Positions 40,125 to 49,848 of a stretch of DNA of 64,000 bases are shown here, piece after piece. The stretch comes from Marinomonas colpomeniae (lineage in GTDB: Bacteria; Pseudomonadota; Gammaproteobacteria; Pseudomonadales; Marinomonadaceae): NCBI RefSeq assembly GCF_014803385.1, contig NZ_JACYFC010000006.1:1-64000 (forward strand). Reading direction: 5' to 3'. The notes beneath the pieces are model-generated. The model did no database searches. It was given only the letters and a program-made list of their open reading frames with translations, and was not told the origin of the DNA. Within the stretch, counting starts at the first letter, position 1, and every line of letters starts with the position of its first letter. The position numbers and the translations under genes were made by a program.

Positions 40125-40271
40125 TTAGTAAACGAGTTGCAGTTCACGAGCAATCATTTTATTACTTCGTTCCACCTCGGTCGCGATGACTATTGCCGAA
40201 AACCCCAGTTCATTTAGACCTTTAATCTGATATCGCTCTTTTAGCGTCAGTTGCTCATATTGGTGATTCAT
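40125..40271 (-). pseudogene. IS30-family transposase N-terminal fragment
   Basis: The frame reads MNHQYEQLTLKERYQIKGL followed by NELGFSAIVIATEVERSNKMIAREL, the helix-turn-helix N terminus of IS30-type transposases, and stops after 48 residues. The catalytic DDE part is missing. Some residues usually conserved in the family look changed (IVIATEVERSNK), consistent with decay. Confidence 0.75.
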
Positions 40272-40319
40272 TTTGGATGGTCTTAGTGGATTGTATGAGA
40301 ACTCGAAGCCTATAGGCAA

Positions 40320-40643
40320 ATGACTCTCCTATCGATACCAAGTATGTTGGTTATTGCTGAGGTCTAAGGTTAAGGAAGGTACGAATAAGCCCTTTTCCCT
40401 TGGCAATTTTTCCTGCATTGCCCTAATAAATCTTGCCCTTTGTTGGTTAAATCGTCTATTGACTGATAGCCGTATACTTTTTAATAAAGACATCATTGCA
40501 CTAAAAAATGCGCACTATGCCCAGAATAGGTCATCGTAAGAAATGGAATTAATACGTTCAAAACGAGATAATAGTTGTCAATCGAGTAGGTACATTAGCC
40601 TATGAAGTAGCGAAGGAATGACAACTTAACCATAAATCAACTG
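40320..40643. other. Intergenic stretch near IS remnants
   Basis: About 320 bases between the IS30-like fragment and plsC. Short open frames on both strands lack ribosome-binding sites and known motifs. No strong hairpin is seen. Probably IS debris. Confidence 0.4.
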
Positions 40644-41363
40644 TCAGGATTCCGTCAACTCTAGGTCTAGACGCTCTTGAGTTTTACGCATTTTTTCTTC
40701 ACAAGCTTTAATCAAATGAATAACATCCGTCTCATGCAAGCCTGTTGTATCAATTGGATCGAGCATTTCAACGATAACATTTCCGTTATTTAAGCGATTC
40801 AAATTCACTTGCCCATGAGTATTGCTGCAAATAACAGGCACAATAGGAACACCGGCTTGGACAGCGGCATGAAACGCACCTCTCTTAAATGGGAGCATGC
40901 CTCTTCCACGACTGCGAGTACCTTCGGGAAACATCCAAATAGAAAGCCCTGTCTTTTTCATACTAGATACTACTTGATCAATCGTCTTTATCGCCTTTTT
41001 TCGATTATCGCGGTTAATTAATATATTACCGCTTACCAAATAAAGTGCGCCAAAGAAAGGAATCCACAATAGACTAGACTTACCTACCGTCACAACGCCT
41101 TTTGGTAAAACGGCTGCCAGTGTGAATAAATCAAAATTGTTTTGATGATTGGCAATATAAACAGCTTGTGGAGAACCTTGTGATAGGTGAGAAACACGCC
41201 CTTCAACCGACAAACCAAAGAGAGGCGCTACTTTAGAAAAGACCTGACCAATATAATAAACACGATTCTTTGAACGTAATGTTAGTAAGCAAAAAATAGT
41301 CCCAACTATGGTCACAACCACGGTAAGAACTAAAAGTAATACAGATCGTATCAGAAACAACAT
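40644..41363 (-). CDS. plsC: 1-acyl-sn-glycerol-3-phosphate acyltransferase
   Basis: 239-residue membrane acyltransferase that makes phosphatidic acid from lysophosphatidic acid. The catalytic HX4D motif is NHQNNFD near residue 73, and the substrate motif FPEGTRSRG is near residue 144, with VPIVPVI after it. An N-terminal membrane helix is at residues 3-28. It stands alone, followed on the same strand upstream by a c-di-GMP protein. Confidence 0.94.
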   Translation of the reverse strand: MLFLIRSVLLLVLTVVVTIVGTIFCLLTLRSKNRVYYIGQVFSKVAPLFGLSVEGRVSHLSQGSPQAVYIANHQNNFDLFTLAAVLPKGVVTVGKSSLLWIPFFGALYLVSGNILINRDNRKKAIKTIDQVVSSMKKTGLSIWMFPEGTRSRGRGMLPFKRGAFHAAVQAGVPIVPVICSNTHGQVNLNRLNNGNVIVEMLDPIDTTGLHETDVIHLIKACEEKMRKTQERLDLELTES

Positions 41364-41411
41364 CGTACAATTTACCTATTAATAACAACCTTCAAGCATT
41401 ATAGGTTTAGA

Positions 41412-43724
41412 TTAAATCTTATGAAAATTTTCACGCCATTGGAAAAAGTCATCAGCAACTAAGGGCTTAGAAAAAAAGTATCCTTGTATTTTATCGCACT
41501 CATAATGCCTCAATATATCGACACTGGCAGCATCTTCTGTTCCTTCCGCTGTCACTTGAAAACCTAGACTATGAGATAAATCTATGGTCGCTTTGGAAAT
41601 AAATTCATCACCTTTATTCGTGGCTATATGCTGAATAAACGCTCGATCAATTTTCACCTCATTGACTGGTAGTTCACGCAAATACGCTAGCGATGATTGA
41701 CCTGTCCCAAAATCATCAATGGCAAGGTGTATATCCATTCTCTGCAAAGCCTTTAGTACGTTAATCACTTTGACGCGGTCATTCATAACCGCACTTTCAG
41801 TCACTTCCAACGCTAACGCTCGTGCCGGTAAGCCATTATCCTCAAGCGCTTGCCTCACCATGTCTGGCAAAGTTTCGTCTACTAAATCATGTGCAGACAA
41901 ATTAATAGCCACACGAATTTCGTGCCCTGCAGACCACCATTCGCTTAGTTGAGATAAAACAGAATTAATCACCCATTTTGTTAACAGCTGAATACTACCA
42001 GCGTGTTCCAATAAGGTTATAAATTCGTCAGGAGGAAGAAAACCTAATTTAGGATGAATCCAACGAATAAGCGCTTCAGCTTCATTACAGTCGTTCTCTG
42101 CAACCCCGACTTTTGGCTGGTAAACGACAAACAATTGATTACTTTGTAACGCCATAGGCAAGTCTTGGACAATTGTTAATTGTCGCTGATGGTCTTCATC
42201 TTGACCTTCCTCGTAAAAAGCACAAAGCGCACTTCCTTCTTTCGCTTTATCGGATACTATGTCTAACCGTCTCAAAGCACCGTTCACACTAGAAGTAGCA
42301 TGTTCAAACAATAATACGGCAACATTTATGTCTAGGCTCATACAAGAATGTGCTGATGATCCACTCTCTGTCTCAAATTCCATTTCAAACAGTGTTCTTA
42401 AATCAAGACAGTCTGTCTCTGAAATATTTTGTTCAAGAATCAGTAAAAAACGGTCTCCACCTAACCGTGCGACCATAGAAGCATCATCCTTCCAGCCCTT
42501 AAGACGTTCTGCGGCTTTAGATAACAAAAGATTCCCAACATCCACACCTAACATATTGCTAATGTTTTTAAAGTGACGAATGTTAACGAGTAGAAGGCTA
42601 CCTTTTGTTTTCGGTAGGACATCACTCAAATACTGCTCAACAGCGCTCTGATTAAGCAAGCCTGTCAATTGATCATGGGAAGCTCGATAGGTCAGCTCTT
42701 CTTCACGGTTCTTGATCGAGTCTTGCATCGTTTCCATCGTGCTTGATAGAACACAAAACTCCCCACTCAAACTCGGTGCTTTTACTTTTTTAGTACCTAG
42801 ACCAATCTGTTGGGCATAATCTACCAACCGGCCAATTGGGCGTGTCATATTACGAGCAAACGCCACACCTAATAATAAAGCTAGCGCTAAAGCGGCAGAA
42901 AAAATCAATAACAATTGGTTACGAGTATTGTTGTAACTAGCTAGCCAAGGACCATAAGGTAAATGAATAATACCCCACTGGCTCGGTATACCCAGATCAA
43001 CACCTAATGATAGGTACTTTTCGTTATTAGAAAAAACAGGGGCATTTAGAATATTTTCGATGCGTCCAATGTCTTTCAAAAGCGTCGATTTTTCGTTTTC
43101 AGGTAATGTCGACCCACTTGATAAAAGGTCAGAATCATTTGTTTCATGTACGAAGCTGATATCTAAACCAGCAACCGTCTTAATTTGCTCTGCTAAGGAA
43201 TGATCTAACAAAAACGCCATTCCTACCCAAGCAACTACATTAGGCGCTTTAACGGGCACTAAAACCAACTGATAAGCACTATCTCCAAACGCGATTTTAG
43301 TACTAATAGATGAGCTACCTGAAGGTCGAGCGGCTAAAACTAAGTCAGAAATAGCATTATTGACACCAAGCTCTTGAGTGGCAGTAATGATTTCACCAGT
43401 AGGAGAAGCCAAAAGCGAAATATCAGCATTAATACGAGCACCATGATTTTCTAAAACAGATCGAATGGTGCTTGTTTCTCTTGTCGCCACGGCTTGTTTA
43501 AAGGCAAAATCAGACGTCAAAATTTCGACACCTTGAGTTAACTGCTCAGCTCGTGATTCTAGGAATAAATCAAAGACATTGCGCGATACATCAATGGCAT
43601 CAACACCTTGCTTGTAGTTGTCTTCTTTTAAGGACGTTAATACAGCCAATGCGGTACCTAGCTGAACCAAGGCAAGTAACACTAAAATAAATATAATCAA
43701 TCGTGCTTGAAAGCTTTTTAACAC
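41412..43724 (-). CDS. Membrane c-di-GMP phosphodiesterase (Cache-like, HAMP, degenerate GGDEF, EAL)
   Basis: 770-residue protein: membrane helix at about 6-28, periplasmic sensor to about 275, a second helix near 280-300, HAMP, GGDEF domain (about 355-510) and EAL domain (about 530-765). The diguanylate cyclase signature is GGDRF instead of GGDEF, so cyclase activity is doubtful. The EAL side is intact: EALIRW, EVTESAVM, DDFGTGQSSLAYL, KIDRAFI and QGYFFSKPL. It should degrade c-di-GMP. I choose a GTG start at 43724 because AGAGG lies seven bases before it; the upstream ATG at 43772 has no ribosome-binding site. Confidence 0.9.
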   Translation of the reverse strand: MLKSFQARLIIFILVLLALVQLGTALAVLTSLKEDNYKQGVDAIDVSRNVFDLFLESRAEQLTQGVEILTSDFAFKQAVATRETSTIRSVLENHGARINADISLLASPTGEIITATQELGVNNAISDLVLAARPSGSSSISTKIAFGDSAYQLVLVPVKAPNVVAWVGMAFLLDHSLAEQIKTVAGLDISFVHETNDSDLLSSGSTLPENEKSTLLKDIGRIENILNAPVFSNNEKYLSLGVDLGIPSQWGIIHLPYGPWLASYNNTRNQLLLIFSAALALALLLGVAFARNMTRPIGRLVDYAQQIGLGTKKVKAPSLSGEFCVLSSTMETMQDSIKNREEELTYRASHDQLTGLLNQSAVEQYLSDVLPKTKGSLLLVNIRHFKNISNMLGVDVGNLLLSKAAERLKGWKDDASMVARLGGDRFLLILEQNISETDCLDLRTLFEMEFETESGSSAHSCMSLDINVAVLLFEHATSSVNGALRRLDIVSDKAKEGSALCAFYEEGQDEDHQRQLTIVQDLPMALQSNQLFVVYQPKVGVAENDCNEAEALIRWIHPKLGFLPPDEFITLLEHAGSIQLLTKWVINSVLSQLSEWWSAGHEIRVAINLSAHDLVDETLPDMVRQALEDNGLPARALALEVTESAVMNDRVKVINVLKALQRMDIHLAIDDFGTGQSSLAYLRELPVNEVKIDRAFIQHIATNKGDEFISKATIDLSHSLGFQVTAEGTEDAASVDILRHYECDKIQGYFFSKPLVADDFFQWRENFHKI

Positions 43725-43925
43725 GTTAAAACCTCTAAAATACAAATCAGGCAAGCCTGCCAAACAACTCATTTAGCATAACATCTAAATAATACACTGA
43801 TAACTAAGAATAATAGGGGTTATAGGGCGTTTATGCCATCTAAGACCTAAAGCACTTGAACATCAATAAAAATTAACATAAGTTATAATTTAAAACTTTT
43901 GTTAATTTGACTGTGGCAGACCAGC

Positions 43926-45002
43926 ATGAAAGAACAAACTTACCGCGTTTTTGAAGCTATCAAGCTCGACCCATTAGCCTCTCAGCAATCTCTTGCAGAC
44001 AGGCTAGACATGAGTAGAGAGTCTGTTGCTGGCCACATTATGCAACTTACTCGACAAGGTTACATTTTAGGCAAAGGTTATTTACTTGCGGAACAAAATA
44101 CCTACGTCGTGATAGGTGGTGCAAATGTCGACATCAACGGACACAGCGGAACCTCATTAGCACTTCATGACTCCAACCCTGGCACTATTACCCAAAGTCC
44201 TGGTGGCGTAGGAAGAAATATCGCTGAAAATCTCGCTCGTTTAGGTGAACACGTTCATTTGATTGCTCCAATAGGTGTAGATCAACGGGGCGATTGGCTC
44301 ATAGAAAAAACACGTTTAAGCGGTGTAGAAACGCATAATGTTTTACGTCATGACACGCTGCCAACAGGTACTTATTTAGCAATCAGTAATGACTGCGGTG
44401 AACTGCAAGCGGCTATTGCCGATATGAGAATCATCGATTCTTTAGATGAACACAAACTCAGTACTAAGCAAGCTCTATTACAAAGCGCTTATAGTATTGT
44501 TGTCGATGCAAACCTCACAGTTAAAAGCATCGAATGGCTTGCTCAGCAACCACTTGAAGCACTCTTTATTGCAGATGCTGTGTCTACCGCTAAAGCGCCT
44601 AGACTACGCTCTATTTTACCAAAGTTATCTTTACTAAAAGTAAATCAAGATGAAGCTCGTGCCATTCTTGATTCCAACGAAGAGATACCAGAAAAACTGG
44701 CAGAAGCCCTATTAGCCAAAGGGGTTAAAGAAGTATTACTTAGCCTTGGCAGCCAAGGTGTACTATTTGCAAATGCTGAAAACAGCCAACGTAAAGCCTG
44801 CCATCCGACACTACCGGTTAGTGACACTGGCGCAGGCGATGCCCTTTTGGCAGGTTATTTAAGTGCATGTCAGCAAAACAAAAAACTTGATCAGGCACTG
44901 TCATTCGCACTTGCTTGCGCAGCCATGACACTAGAAAGCGCACACGCTAATCACCCAGAACTTACCGTTCAACATGTAACCCAATGGATAGAAAACCTAT
45001 GA
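43926..45002 (+). CDS. psuK: Pseudouridine kinase, PfkB family with N-terminal helix-turn-helix
   Basis: 358-residue sugar kinase. The first 55 residues form a winged helix-turn-helix (LASQQSLADRLDMSRESVAGHI), then a PfkB fold with VVIGGANVDINGHS, GGVGRNIAENLARLG and the catalytic DTGAGDALLAGYL. It phosphorylates pseudouridine to pseudouridine 5'-phosphate. The stop overlaps the psuG start (ATGA), fixing its role. The fused DNA-binding part may regulate the operon. Confidence 0.92.
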   Translation: MKEQTYRVFEAIKLDPLASQQSLADRLDMSRESVAGHIMQLTRQGYILGKGYLLAEQNTYVVIGGANVDINGHSGTSLALHDSNPGTITQSPGGVGRNIAENLARLGEHVHLIAPIGVDQRGDWLIEKTRLSGVETHNVLRHDTLPTGTYLAISNDCGELQAAIADMRIIDSLDEHKLSTKQALLQSAYSIVVDANLTVKSIEWLAQQPLEALFIADAVSTAKAPRLRSILPKLSLLKVNQDEARAILDSNEEIPEKLAEALLAKGVKEVLLSLGSQGVLFANAENSQRKACHPTLPVSDTGAGDALLAGYLSACQQNKKLDQALSFALACAAMTLESAHANHPELTVQHVTQWIENL

Positions 45003-45904
45003 ATCAATACTTAGATATCAACCCTGATGTAGCAGCAGCTATTGCCGCTGGAAAACCTGTTGTCGCACTAGAAAGCACGATCATTTCTCACGGCATGCCA
45101 TGGCCCCAAAATGCTGAAACAGCAAAAAAAGTGGAACAAATCATCCGTGATAACGGCGCGGTTCCAGCTACCATTGCGATTATTGACGGTCGTCTAAAAG
45201 CAGGCCTAAGCAATGAAGAAATAGACACATTAGCAAAAGCAGGCTTGTCCGTGACTAAGTGTTCACGCCGTGACTTGCCTTTTGTTGTTGCACAAAAACA
45301 ACATGGCGCAACAACGGTTGCCGCTACTATGATTATCGCCGCAATGGCTGGTATTAAAGTGTTTGCTACTGGCGGTATTGGTGGTGTTCACCGTGGTGCC
45401 CAACAGACTTTCGATATCTCTGCAGACTTACAAGAATTGGCGAAAACCGATGTTGCTGTTGTCTGTGCTGGTGCAAAATCTATATTGGATTTAGCATTAA
45501 CAAGAGAATATTTAGAGACCCTAGGCGTGCCAGTATTAGGTTACAAAACGGATACTCTACCAGCATTTTATACTCGTGAAAGTGACCACAGTGTTGATTA
45601 CAACCTATCATCAGCTGCTGAAATAGCCGAGTTCATTAAAGCAAAGTGGGATATGCAATTGCATGGTGGCGCCATTATTGCCAACCCAATTCCAGAAGAG
45701 TTTGCTATGGATAAAGCCGTTATTGATTCTGCCATTAATCAAGCATTAGCTGAAATGGAAGAACAAGGTGTAGCAGGTAAAGAGTCAACACCATTCTTAT
45801 TAGCACGAGTAGCAGAGTTAACTGGCGGCAACAGCTTAGCAAGTAATATTCAGCTTGTGTTTAACAACGCTCGCCTTGCTGCTGAAATTTCTGCCGCAAT
45901 GTAA
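44999..45904 (+). CDS. psuG: Pseudouridine-5'-phosphate glycosidase
   Basis: 301-residue PsuG. It cleaves the C-C bond of pseudouridine 5'-phosphate to give uracil and ribose 5-phosphate. VVALESTIISHGMPWPQN, ATTVAATMIIAAMAGIKVF and FATGGIGGVHRGA are family blocks. The ATG at 44999 overlaps the psuK stop; the frame five codons further upstream is ignored. The uracil released could feed the pyrimidine-degrading genes at 2.8-15 kb. Confidence 0.95.
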   Translation: MNQYLDINPDVAAAIAAGKPVVALESTIISHGMPWPQNAETAKKVEQIIRDNGAVPATIAIIDGRLKAGLSNEEIDTLAKAGLSVTKCSRRDLPFVVAQKQHGATTVAATMIIAAMAGIKVFATGGIGGVHRGAQQTFDISADLQELAKTDVAVVCAGAKSILDLALTREYLETLGVPVLGYKTDTLPAFYTRESDHSVDYNLSSAAEIAEFIKAKWDMQLHGGAIIANPIPEEFAMDKAVIDSAINQALAEMEEQGVAGKESTPFLLARVAELTGGNSLASNIQLVFNNARLAAEISAAM

Positions 45905-45927
45905 ATACAAACCAGAAAAGCGAAAGA

Positions 45928-46977
45928 CTAACTCTGCCAATAGTTGTCTTTCCAATAGTCGATTTGATCGTCTTCGAGGAAACTCCAAGCGACAAATCGA
46001 CTGATTTTTTGACCTTGAGCCATTTCAATTGTTTTCACCTGTCGTGCACCAACATCTTTTAAAACACGGTAAATAGCATCCAGGTTTCCTTGCCGAGCTA
46101 CTAACGAAGTAAACCAAAAGCAACGGTCGCCATACTGAACACTTTCTTTGATCATACGAGAAATAAAGCCAGCTTCACCACCATCACACCATAACTCTGG
46201 CGCTGTACCACCGAAGTTTAATACTGGCTTATCCGTCCCTTCTTTTTTCCCTTTGACTCCACGCCATTTACGCTGTGACTCACCGAGCATTGCTGATTCA
46301 CTCGTATGAAATGGTGGATTGCATAAGGTTAAATCGAATCTATCTTGCTCCTTCCAAACACCGTTGAAAATCTTGTTTGGTTGAGTTTGCAATCGCGCCG
46401 TTACCGCATTTTTTAAACACGAGTTTGATTTGATAATGGTGTCACACGTTGCTATCGCAAGTTGATTCACGTCCGAGCCAACAAACTGCCAACTATATTC
46501 TTGGTGACCAATAATCGGGTAAACACAGTTTGCCCCCACTCCAACATCTAAAACCTTAACGCCTTTTCCACGAGGAATAACGCCTTGGTTACTGTCTGCC
46601 AACAAATCGGCTAAATAATGAATGTAATCAGCCCGTCCTGGAATAGGCGGGCAAAGGTAGCCTTTTGGAATATCCCAAAAGGCTACCCCATAGAAGTGAT
46701 TCAATAAGGCTCGATTTAATGTTTTCACCGCGTCAGGATTAGCAAAATCAACCGATTGATTACCATATTGATTCAGTTTTATAAAAGCAGAAAGTTCAGG
46801 ACAAGAGTCTGCCAAAAGAGCGAAATCATAACGCGCACGATGTGGATTTCTAGGGTGAAGCTCTAATTTATTCGTCCGCTTACTTTTCGTATTTTTGTTT
46901 TTTAAGACCACTGTGATGCCATTTTTTGAACCAAAGAATAAGTATAACCGAATTTCTAATATTGGACTAAAGCGCAC
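45928..46977 (-). CDS. rlmF: 23S rRNA (adenine-1618-N6)-methyltransferase
   Basis: 349-residue SAM-dependent methyltransferase. LHPRNPHRARYDF, SVDFANPDAVKTLN, FWDIPKGYLCPPIPGRADY, KVLDVGVGANCVYP (SAM-binding) and the catalytic NPPFHTS are those of RlmF (YbiN). The N-terminal 35 residues are basic and poorly conserved. The frame starts at a GTG with no clear ribosome-binding site, and a second GTG lies 22 codons in, so the start is uncertain. It converges on psuG with a 23-base gap. Confidence 0.92.
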   Translation of the reverse strand: MRFSPILEIRLYLFFGSKNGITVVLKNKNTKSKRTNKLELHPRNPHRARYDFALLADSCPELSAFIKLNQYGNQSVDFANPDAVKTLNRALLNHFYGVAFWDIPKGYLCPPIPGRADYIHYLADLLADSNQGVIPRGKGVKVLDVGVGANCVYPIIGHQEYSWQFVGSDVNQLAIATCDTIIKSNSCLKNAVTARLQTQPNKIFNGVWKEQDRFDLTLCNPPFHTSESAMLGESQRKWRGVKGKKEGTDKPVLNFGGTAPELWCDGGEAGFISRMIKESVQYGDRCFWFTSLVARQGNLDAIYRVLKDVGARQVKTIEMAQGQKISRFVAWSFLEDDQIDYWKDNYWQS

Positions 46978-47045
46978 AAGGTGATGTCGTATTAATAAAA
47001 TTAGGACAATGAACGAATTTATCTATATTTGAAAGGAGGAAAGAG

Positions 47046-47396
47046 TCAGAACCACAACATAAATGGAGCAACAGTAAGACCAATAACAAAGATAACAGCA
47101 AACAAGGTGAAAAGAGCTTCAACGGGGTTCTGACGAGCATGCTGTATATAGCCAATCAACCACTGACCAATAGATGGAGCTATCATGTCTTTCGCTCGCT
47201 CGGTTTGATCAACCTTGATAAGCGCGAATGCTTTATCTGCTTCTGTTTTGTCTTTTACCCAAATTCCAGCCATAGATATTTGCCAACGACCAGCGGTTGT
47301 TTCATAGAAAGCAATGTCATGATCGGTTAACAAATGACGAATATCATCCGCTTCTTCATCTGGAACATATTTAAGCCGAAAAACAAGCGTTGCCAT
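47046..47396 (-). CDS. DUF6164-like small membrane protein
   Basis: 116-residue protein. The N-terminal soluble part (LVFRLKYVPDEEADDIRHLL, FYETTAGRWQISMAGIWV) resembles the DUF6164 family, and a C-terminal hydrophobic helix at about residues 92-115 (ALFTLFAVIFVIGLTVAPFM) anchors it to the membrane. No function is known. AAGG lies nine bases before the ATG. Confidence 0.8.
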   Translation of the reverse strand: MATLVFRLKYVPDEEADDIRHLLTDHDIAFYETTAGRWQISMAGIWVKDKTEADKAFALIKVDQTERAKDMIAPSIGQWLIGYIQHARQNPVEALFTLFAVIFVIGLTVAPFMLWF

Positions 47397-47474
47397 GCAG
47401 TAAAACCTTGAAGGTAAAAAAAGAAGAGCGAAGGGTAAGAGAAGACAGCAAGGAATACAATATGGTGTCTACTT

Positions 47475-49022
47475 CTATTTGTTCTTCACCAGCCATGTAA
47501 GCACTTGATCATAAGGAAGTGGGGCGCAGAAATAGTAGCCTTGTACACTATCAATATCTAACTCTTTTACCGCATCTAATTGGTCTTTACGTTCTACCCC
47601 TTCAGCAACCACTTTCATATTGAGTTCTTTTGCCAATTTAGTAATAGACGTCAATACCTGTTGAGTGAACTGATCGTCTTTTAAACTGGCAATAAAAACT
47701 CGGTCAAGTTTTAGTGTGTCATATGGGAAACGACGAAGAAAATCTAACCCTGAATAACCCGTACCGAAATCATCAACAGAAAGGCGGATATCTAATGCTT
47801 TTACGTGCTCAAAGCGGCTCACCATTAAAGGCAACTCTATAGCACTTAATGCACTGGTTTCTGTAACCTCTAAACCTAATCGTCCTTTTAATTCTGGATA
47901 CTCTTCAAGGATACCAGTGAACGTAGAAATAAAGTCCTCATTTAATAAACAATACCTATCTACATTCACAGCCGTCGTAATATTGTTGAGCAATTTTTGA
48001 TTTTCTCGATAAAACTGCCCTACGTTACGAAGAACCATCCAAGTTAAATCTCCTAATAAATTTAAACGGCCTGAGATTTCAATAATGGATAACGGTGACA
48101 CCTGACCATGATAAGGTGAACGCCATCGAATTAAAGCCTCCATAGCATGAGTTTTATTATCATGCAGTGAAACTATAGGCTGATAATACACTTCCATATC
48201 ATTGCCTCTGATCGCCCTCCTTAGACAATGAGGTAAGGAACGACGATAATATAGAAAACCCCAATGAAGCGCACAAGATAGAGCCCAAAGCACAATCCAA
48301 AGCACGACACCAAAAGGAAGCAAGGTCATTGCTTTGCTCCAATACACATTGGATGGCAAAATAATTTTTAACGTCATGGCCCAATCATCAAGGGAAATAT
48401 TTTTTTGATCTAATATTTCAGAACCCATGTTGAGTTCATTCGAGACCAAAGCCAACTTACCTATAGTTAATTCGTAGGGATAATCTGGTAATAATAAATG
48501 GTCAATATCCATAGATAAACTTTTAGGCGGCGCCAAGCCATTGGCTCCAATACCATTCTTCCCAAGGTAAAATGCGATAAAAGTTTTTTCACCAAGGATA
48601 TAAGACTTAACTAGGGATACGGTTGTATGGTCTTCACTTTGTTCTATACGATCTTTAATCGTTGAAAAGATATTAAAGTTATTAACACCAAAATTTGTAC
48701 AATAAACACGAAAGTTGTCATCGAACAAGCCAAACTCTTTAAAAATAGGAGAGTAGAAAACCTTGTGGCGTAGCTGCCCTATATCTTCTTTCTGACAAGA
48801 TAAAGAGGCATCATTCACAATATGCTTAAGTTCTCTAAAAATCTCATCCATTCGATGAGTCAGGGCATTTTCAGCAGCCTGAGATTGATCATTTAGATCT
48901 TTTATCAGGTAGAAATACAACCCAGAAGCAAAAACGAGTAAACTCAGAAATAATGAAAAAATACCATAAGAAAAGACAAGGCTTTTTTTGAAAGGTGTTA
49001 ATGTCGTAATCCCTGTAAACAT
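47475..49022 (-). CDS. CSS-motif EAL-domain c-di-GMP phosphodiesterase
   Basis: 515-residue membrane protein. Helix 1 is at about residues 11-35; a periplasmic part with cysteines in DASLSCQKED and FRVYCTNFG follows, then a second helix near 235-255 and a C-terminal EAL domain. EAL motifs are complete: MEALIRWRS, LEVTETSAL, DDFGTGYSGLDFL, KLDRVFI and QGYYFCAPL. This is the layout of redox-tuned PdeB/PdeC-like enzymes. The frame opens far upstream, but AAGG before the ATG at 49022 and a terminator across the extension decide this start. Confidence 0.92.
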   Translation of the reverse strand: MFTGITTLTPFKKSLVFSYGIFSLFLSLLVFASGLYFYLIKDLNDQSQAAENALTHRMDEIFRELKHIVNDASLSCQKEDIGQLRHKVFYSPIFKEFGLFDDNFRVYCTNFGVNNFNIFSTIKDRIEQSEDHTTVSLVKSYILGEKTFIAFYLGKNGIGANGLAPPKSLSMDIDHLLLPDYPYELTIGKLALVSNELNMGSEILDQKNISLDDWAMTLKIILPSNVYWSKAMTLLPFGVVLWIVLWALSCALHWGFLYYRRSLPHCLRRAIRGNDMEVYYQPIVSLHDNKTHAMEALIRWRSPYHGQVSPLSIIEISGRLNLLGDLTWMVLRNVGQFYRENQKLLNNITTAVNVDRYCLLNEDFISTFTGILEEYPELKGRLGLEVTETSALSAIELPLMVSRFEHVKALDIRLSVDDFGTGYSGLDFLRRFPYDTLKLDRVFIASLKDDQFTQQVLTSITKLAKELNMKVVAEGVERKDQLDAVKELDIDSVQGYYFCAPLPYDQVLTWLVKNK

Positions 49023-49121
49023 AAAATACCTTATAAATACGACTAATGCTTTAACGCACCTTGTTAAAGCAAAAAATATTAAGTTAATAACATCATTGCA
49101 TATTACTGTTTTTTTACCAAT

Positions 49122-49150
49122 AAAAAAGGCCATCAAAAAAGATGGCCTTT
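49122..49150 (-). terminator. Terminator of the photo-oxidative stress operon
   Basis: A 10-bp stem (AAAGGCCATC with GATGGCCTTT, six-base loop) with a T run on the minus strand, 90 bases past the stop of the DUF3833 gene. Confidence 0.92.
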
Positions 49151-49239
49151 AAAAAATTGAGAAAATACATTCACTAAAAGAACTTACATTAATTATGCTT
49201 CACAGTTAAAGCTATCGAGCAACAAAGAATCACTTGTCA

Positions 49240-49797
49240 TTACATATTGGAATTTATTTTTTCAATGACAATAGACAAATAACCGACTTCAAAACCAAAT
49301 TTTGTCATTACAGATTCATTCATAACAACGCCCTCTTTCACCATGTACATGCGGTCATCCACGTTTACTTCCAAGGTACTACCATCGTAAGGAACCTGAA
49401 GGACATAATTCATAAACAAAGCATTACCTGATATTTTCACTTCACCGAAGCCTATAACATCATTGGCTGTCGCAATGTATTGTCCATTTTCATCTGGCGT
49501 CATAGTCCAAGTTCTATACTGAATTTCACCATCATCAAATAGAAATTCTTCCGCAAGCGTTCCGACACCGTTTTCCCAATTCCCTTCCAGTGTCGCATTA
49601 AAATAACGAGTCACTTCGCCACTTCGATTTTTCAGAATACCATGAGCTTTTAATGAACCTGAAAAGAACTCCTGTAGTTGGAATTTAGGTTCATTATTGG
49701 CGTACAAAGAAACATCTGAAGTCGAACACGCCGACAGCATAAATAAACACATCAAAGCCAGTATTTTACTTTGGGTGGCTTGCCATACATTACGCAT
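49240..49797 (-). CDS. DUF3833 lipoprotein
   Basis: 185-residue lipoprotein: signal peptide ending in the lipobox MLSAC (cysteine near residue 24), then a DUF3833 domain (QLQEFFSGSLKAHGILKNRSG, GEIQYRTWTM, NYVLQVPYDGSTLEV). AAGGAA before the ATG at 49797 decides the start over a frame seven codons longer. It is the last gene of an operon with DUF2878 and a Cfa-like enzyme, a grouping seen in ChrR-controlled sets. Its job is unknown. Confidence 0.88.
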   Translation of the reverse strand: MRNVWQATQSKILALMCLFMLSACSTSDVSLYANNEPKFQLQEFFSGSLKAHGILKNRSGEVTRYFNATLEGNWENGVGTLAEEFLFDDGEIQYRTWTMTPDENGQYIATANDVIGFGEVKISGNALFMNYVLQVPYDGSTLEVNVDDRMYMVKEGVVMNESVMTKFGFEVGYLSIVIEKINSNM

Positions 49798-49848
49798 ATT
49801 ATTTCCTTTGAATGACACTACTTTGAAAAATAGTTTATAAAGAAGTAT

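Noticed and set aside
40354..40539. 61-codon plus-strand frame before plsC
   Set aside because: No ribosome-binding site, no known motif, and it lies among IS debris.
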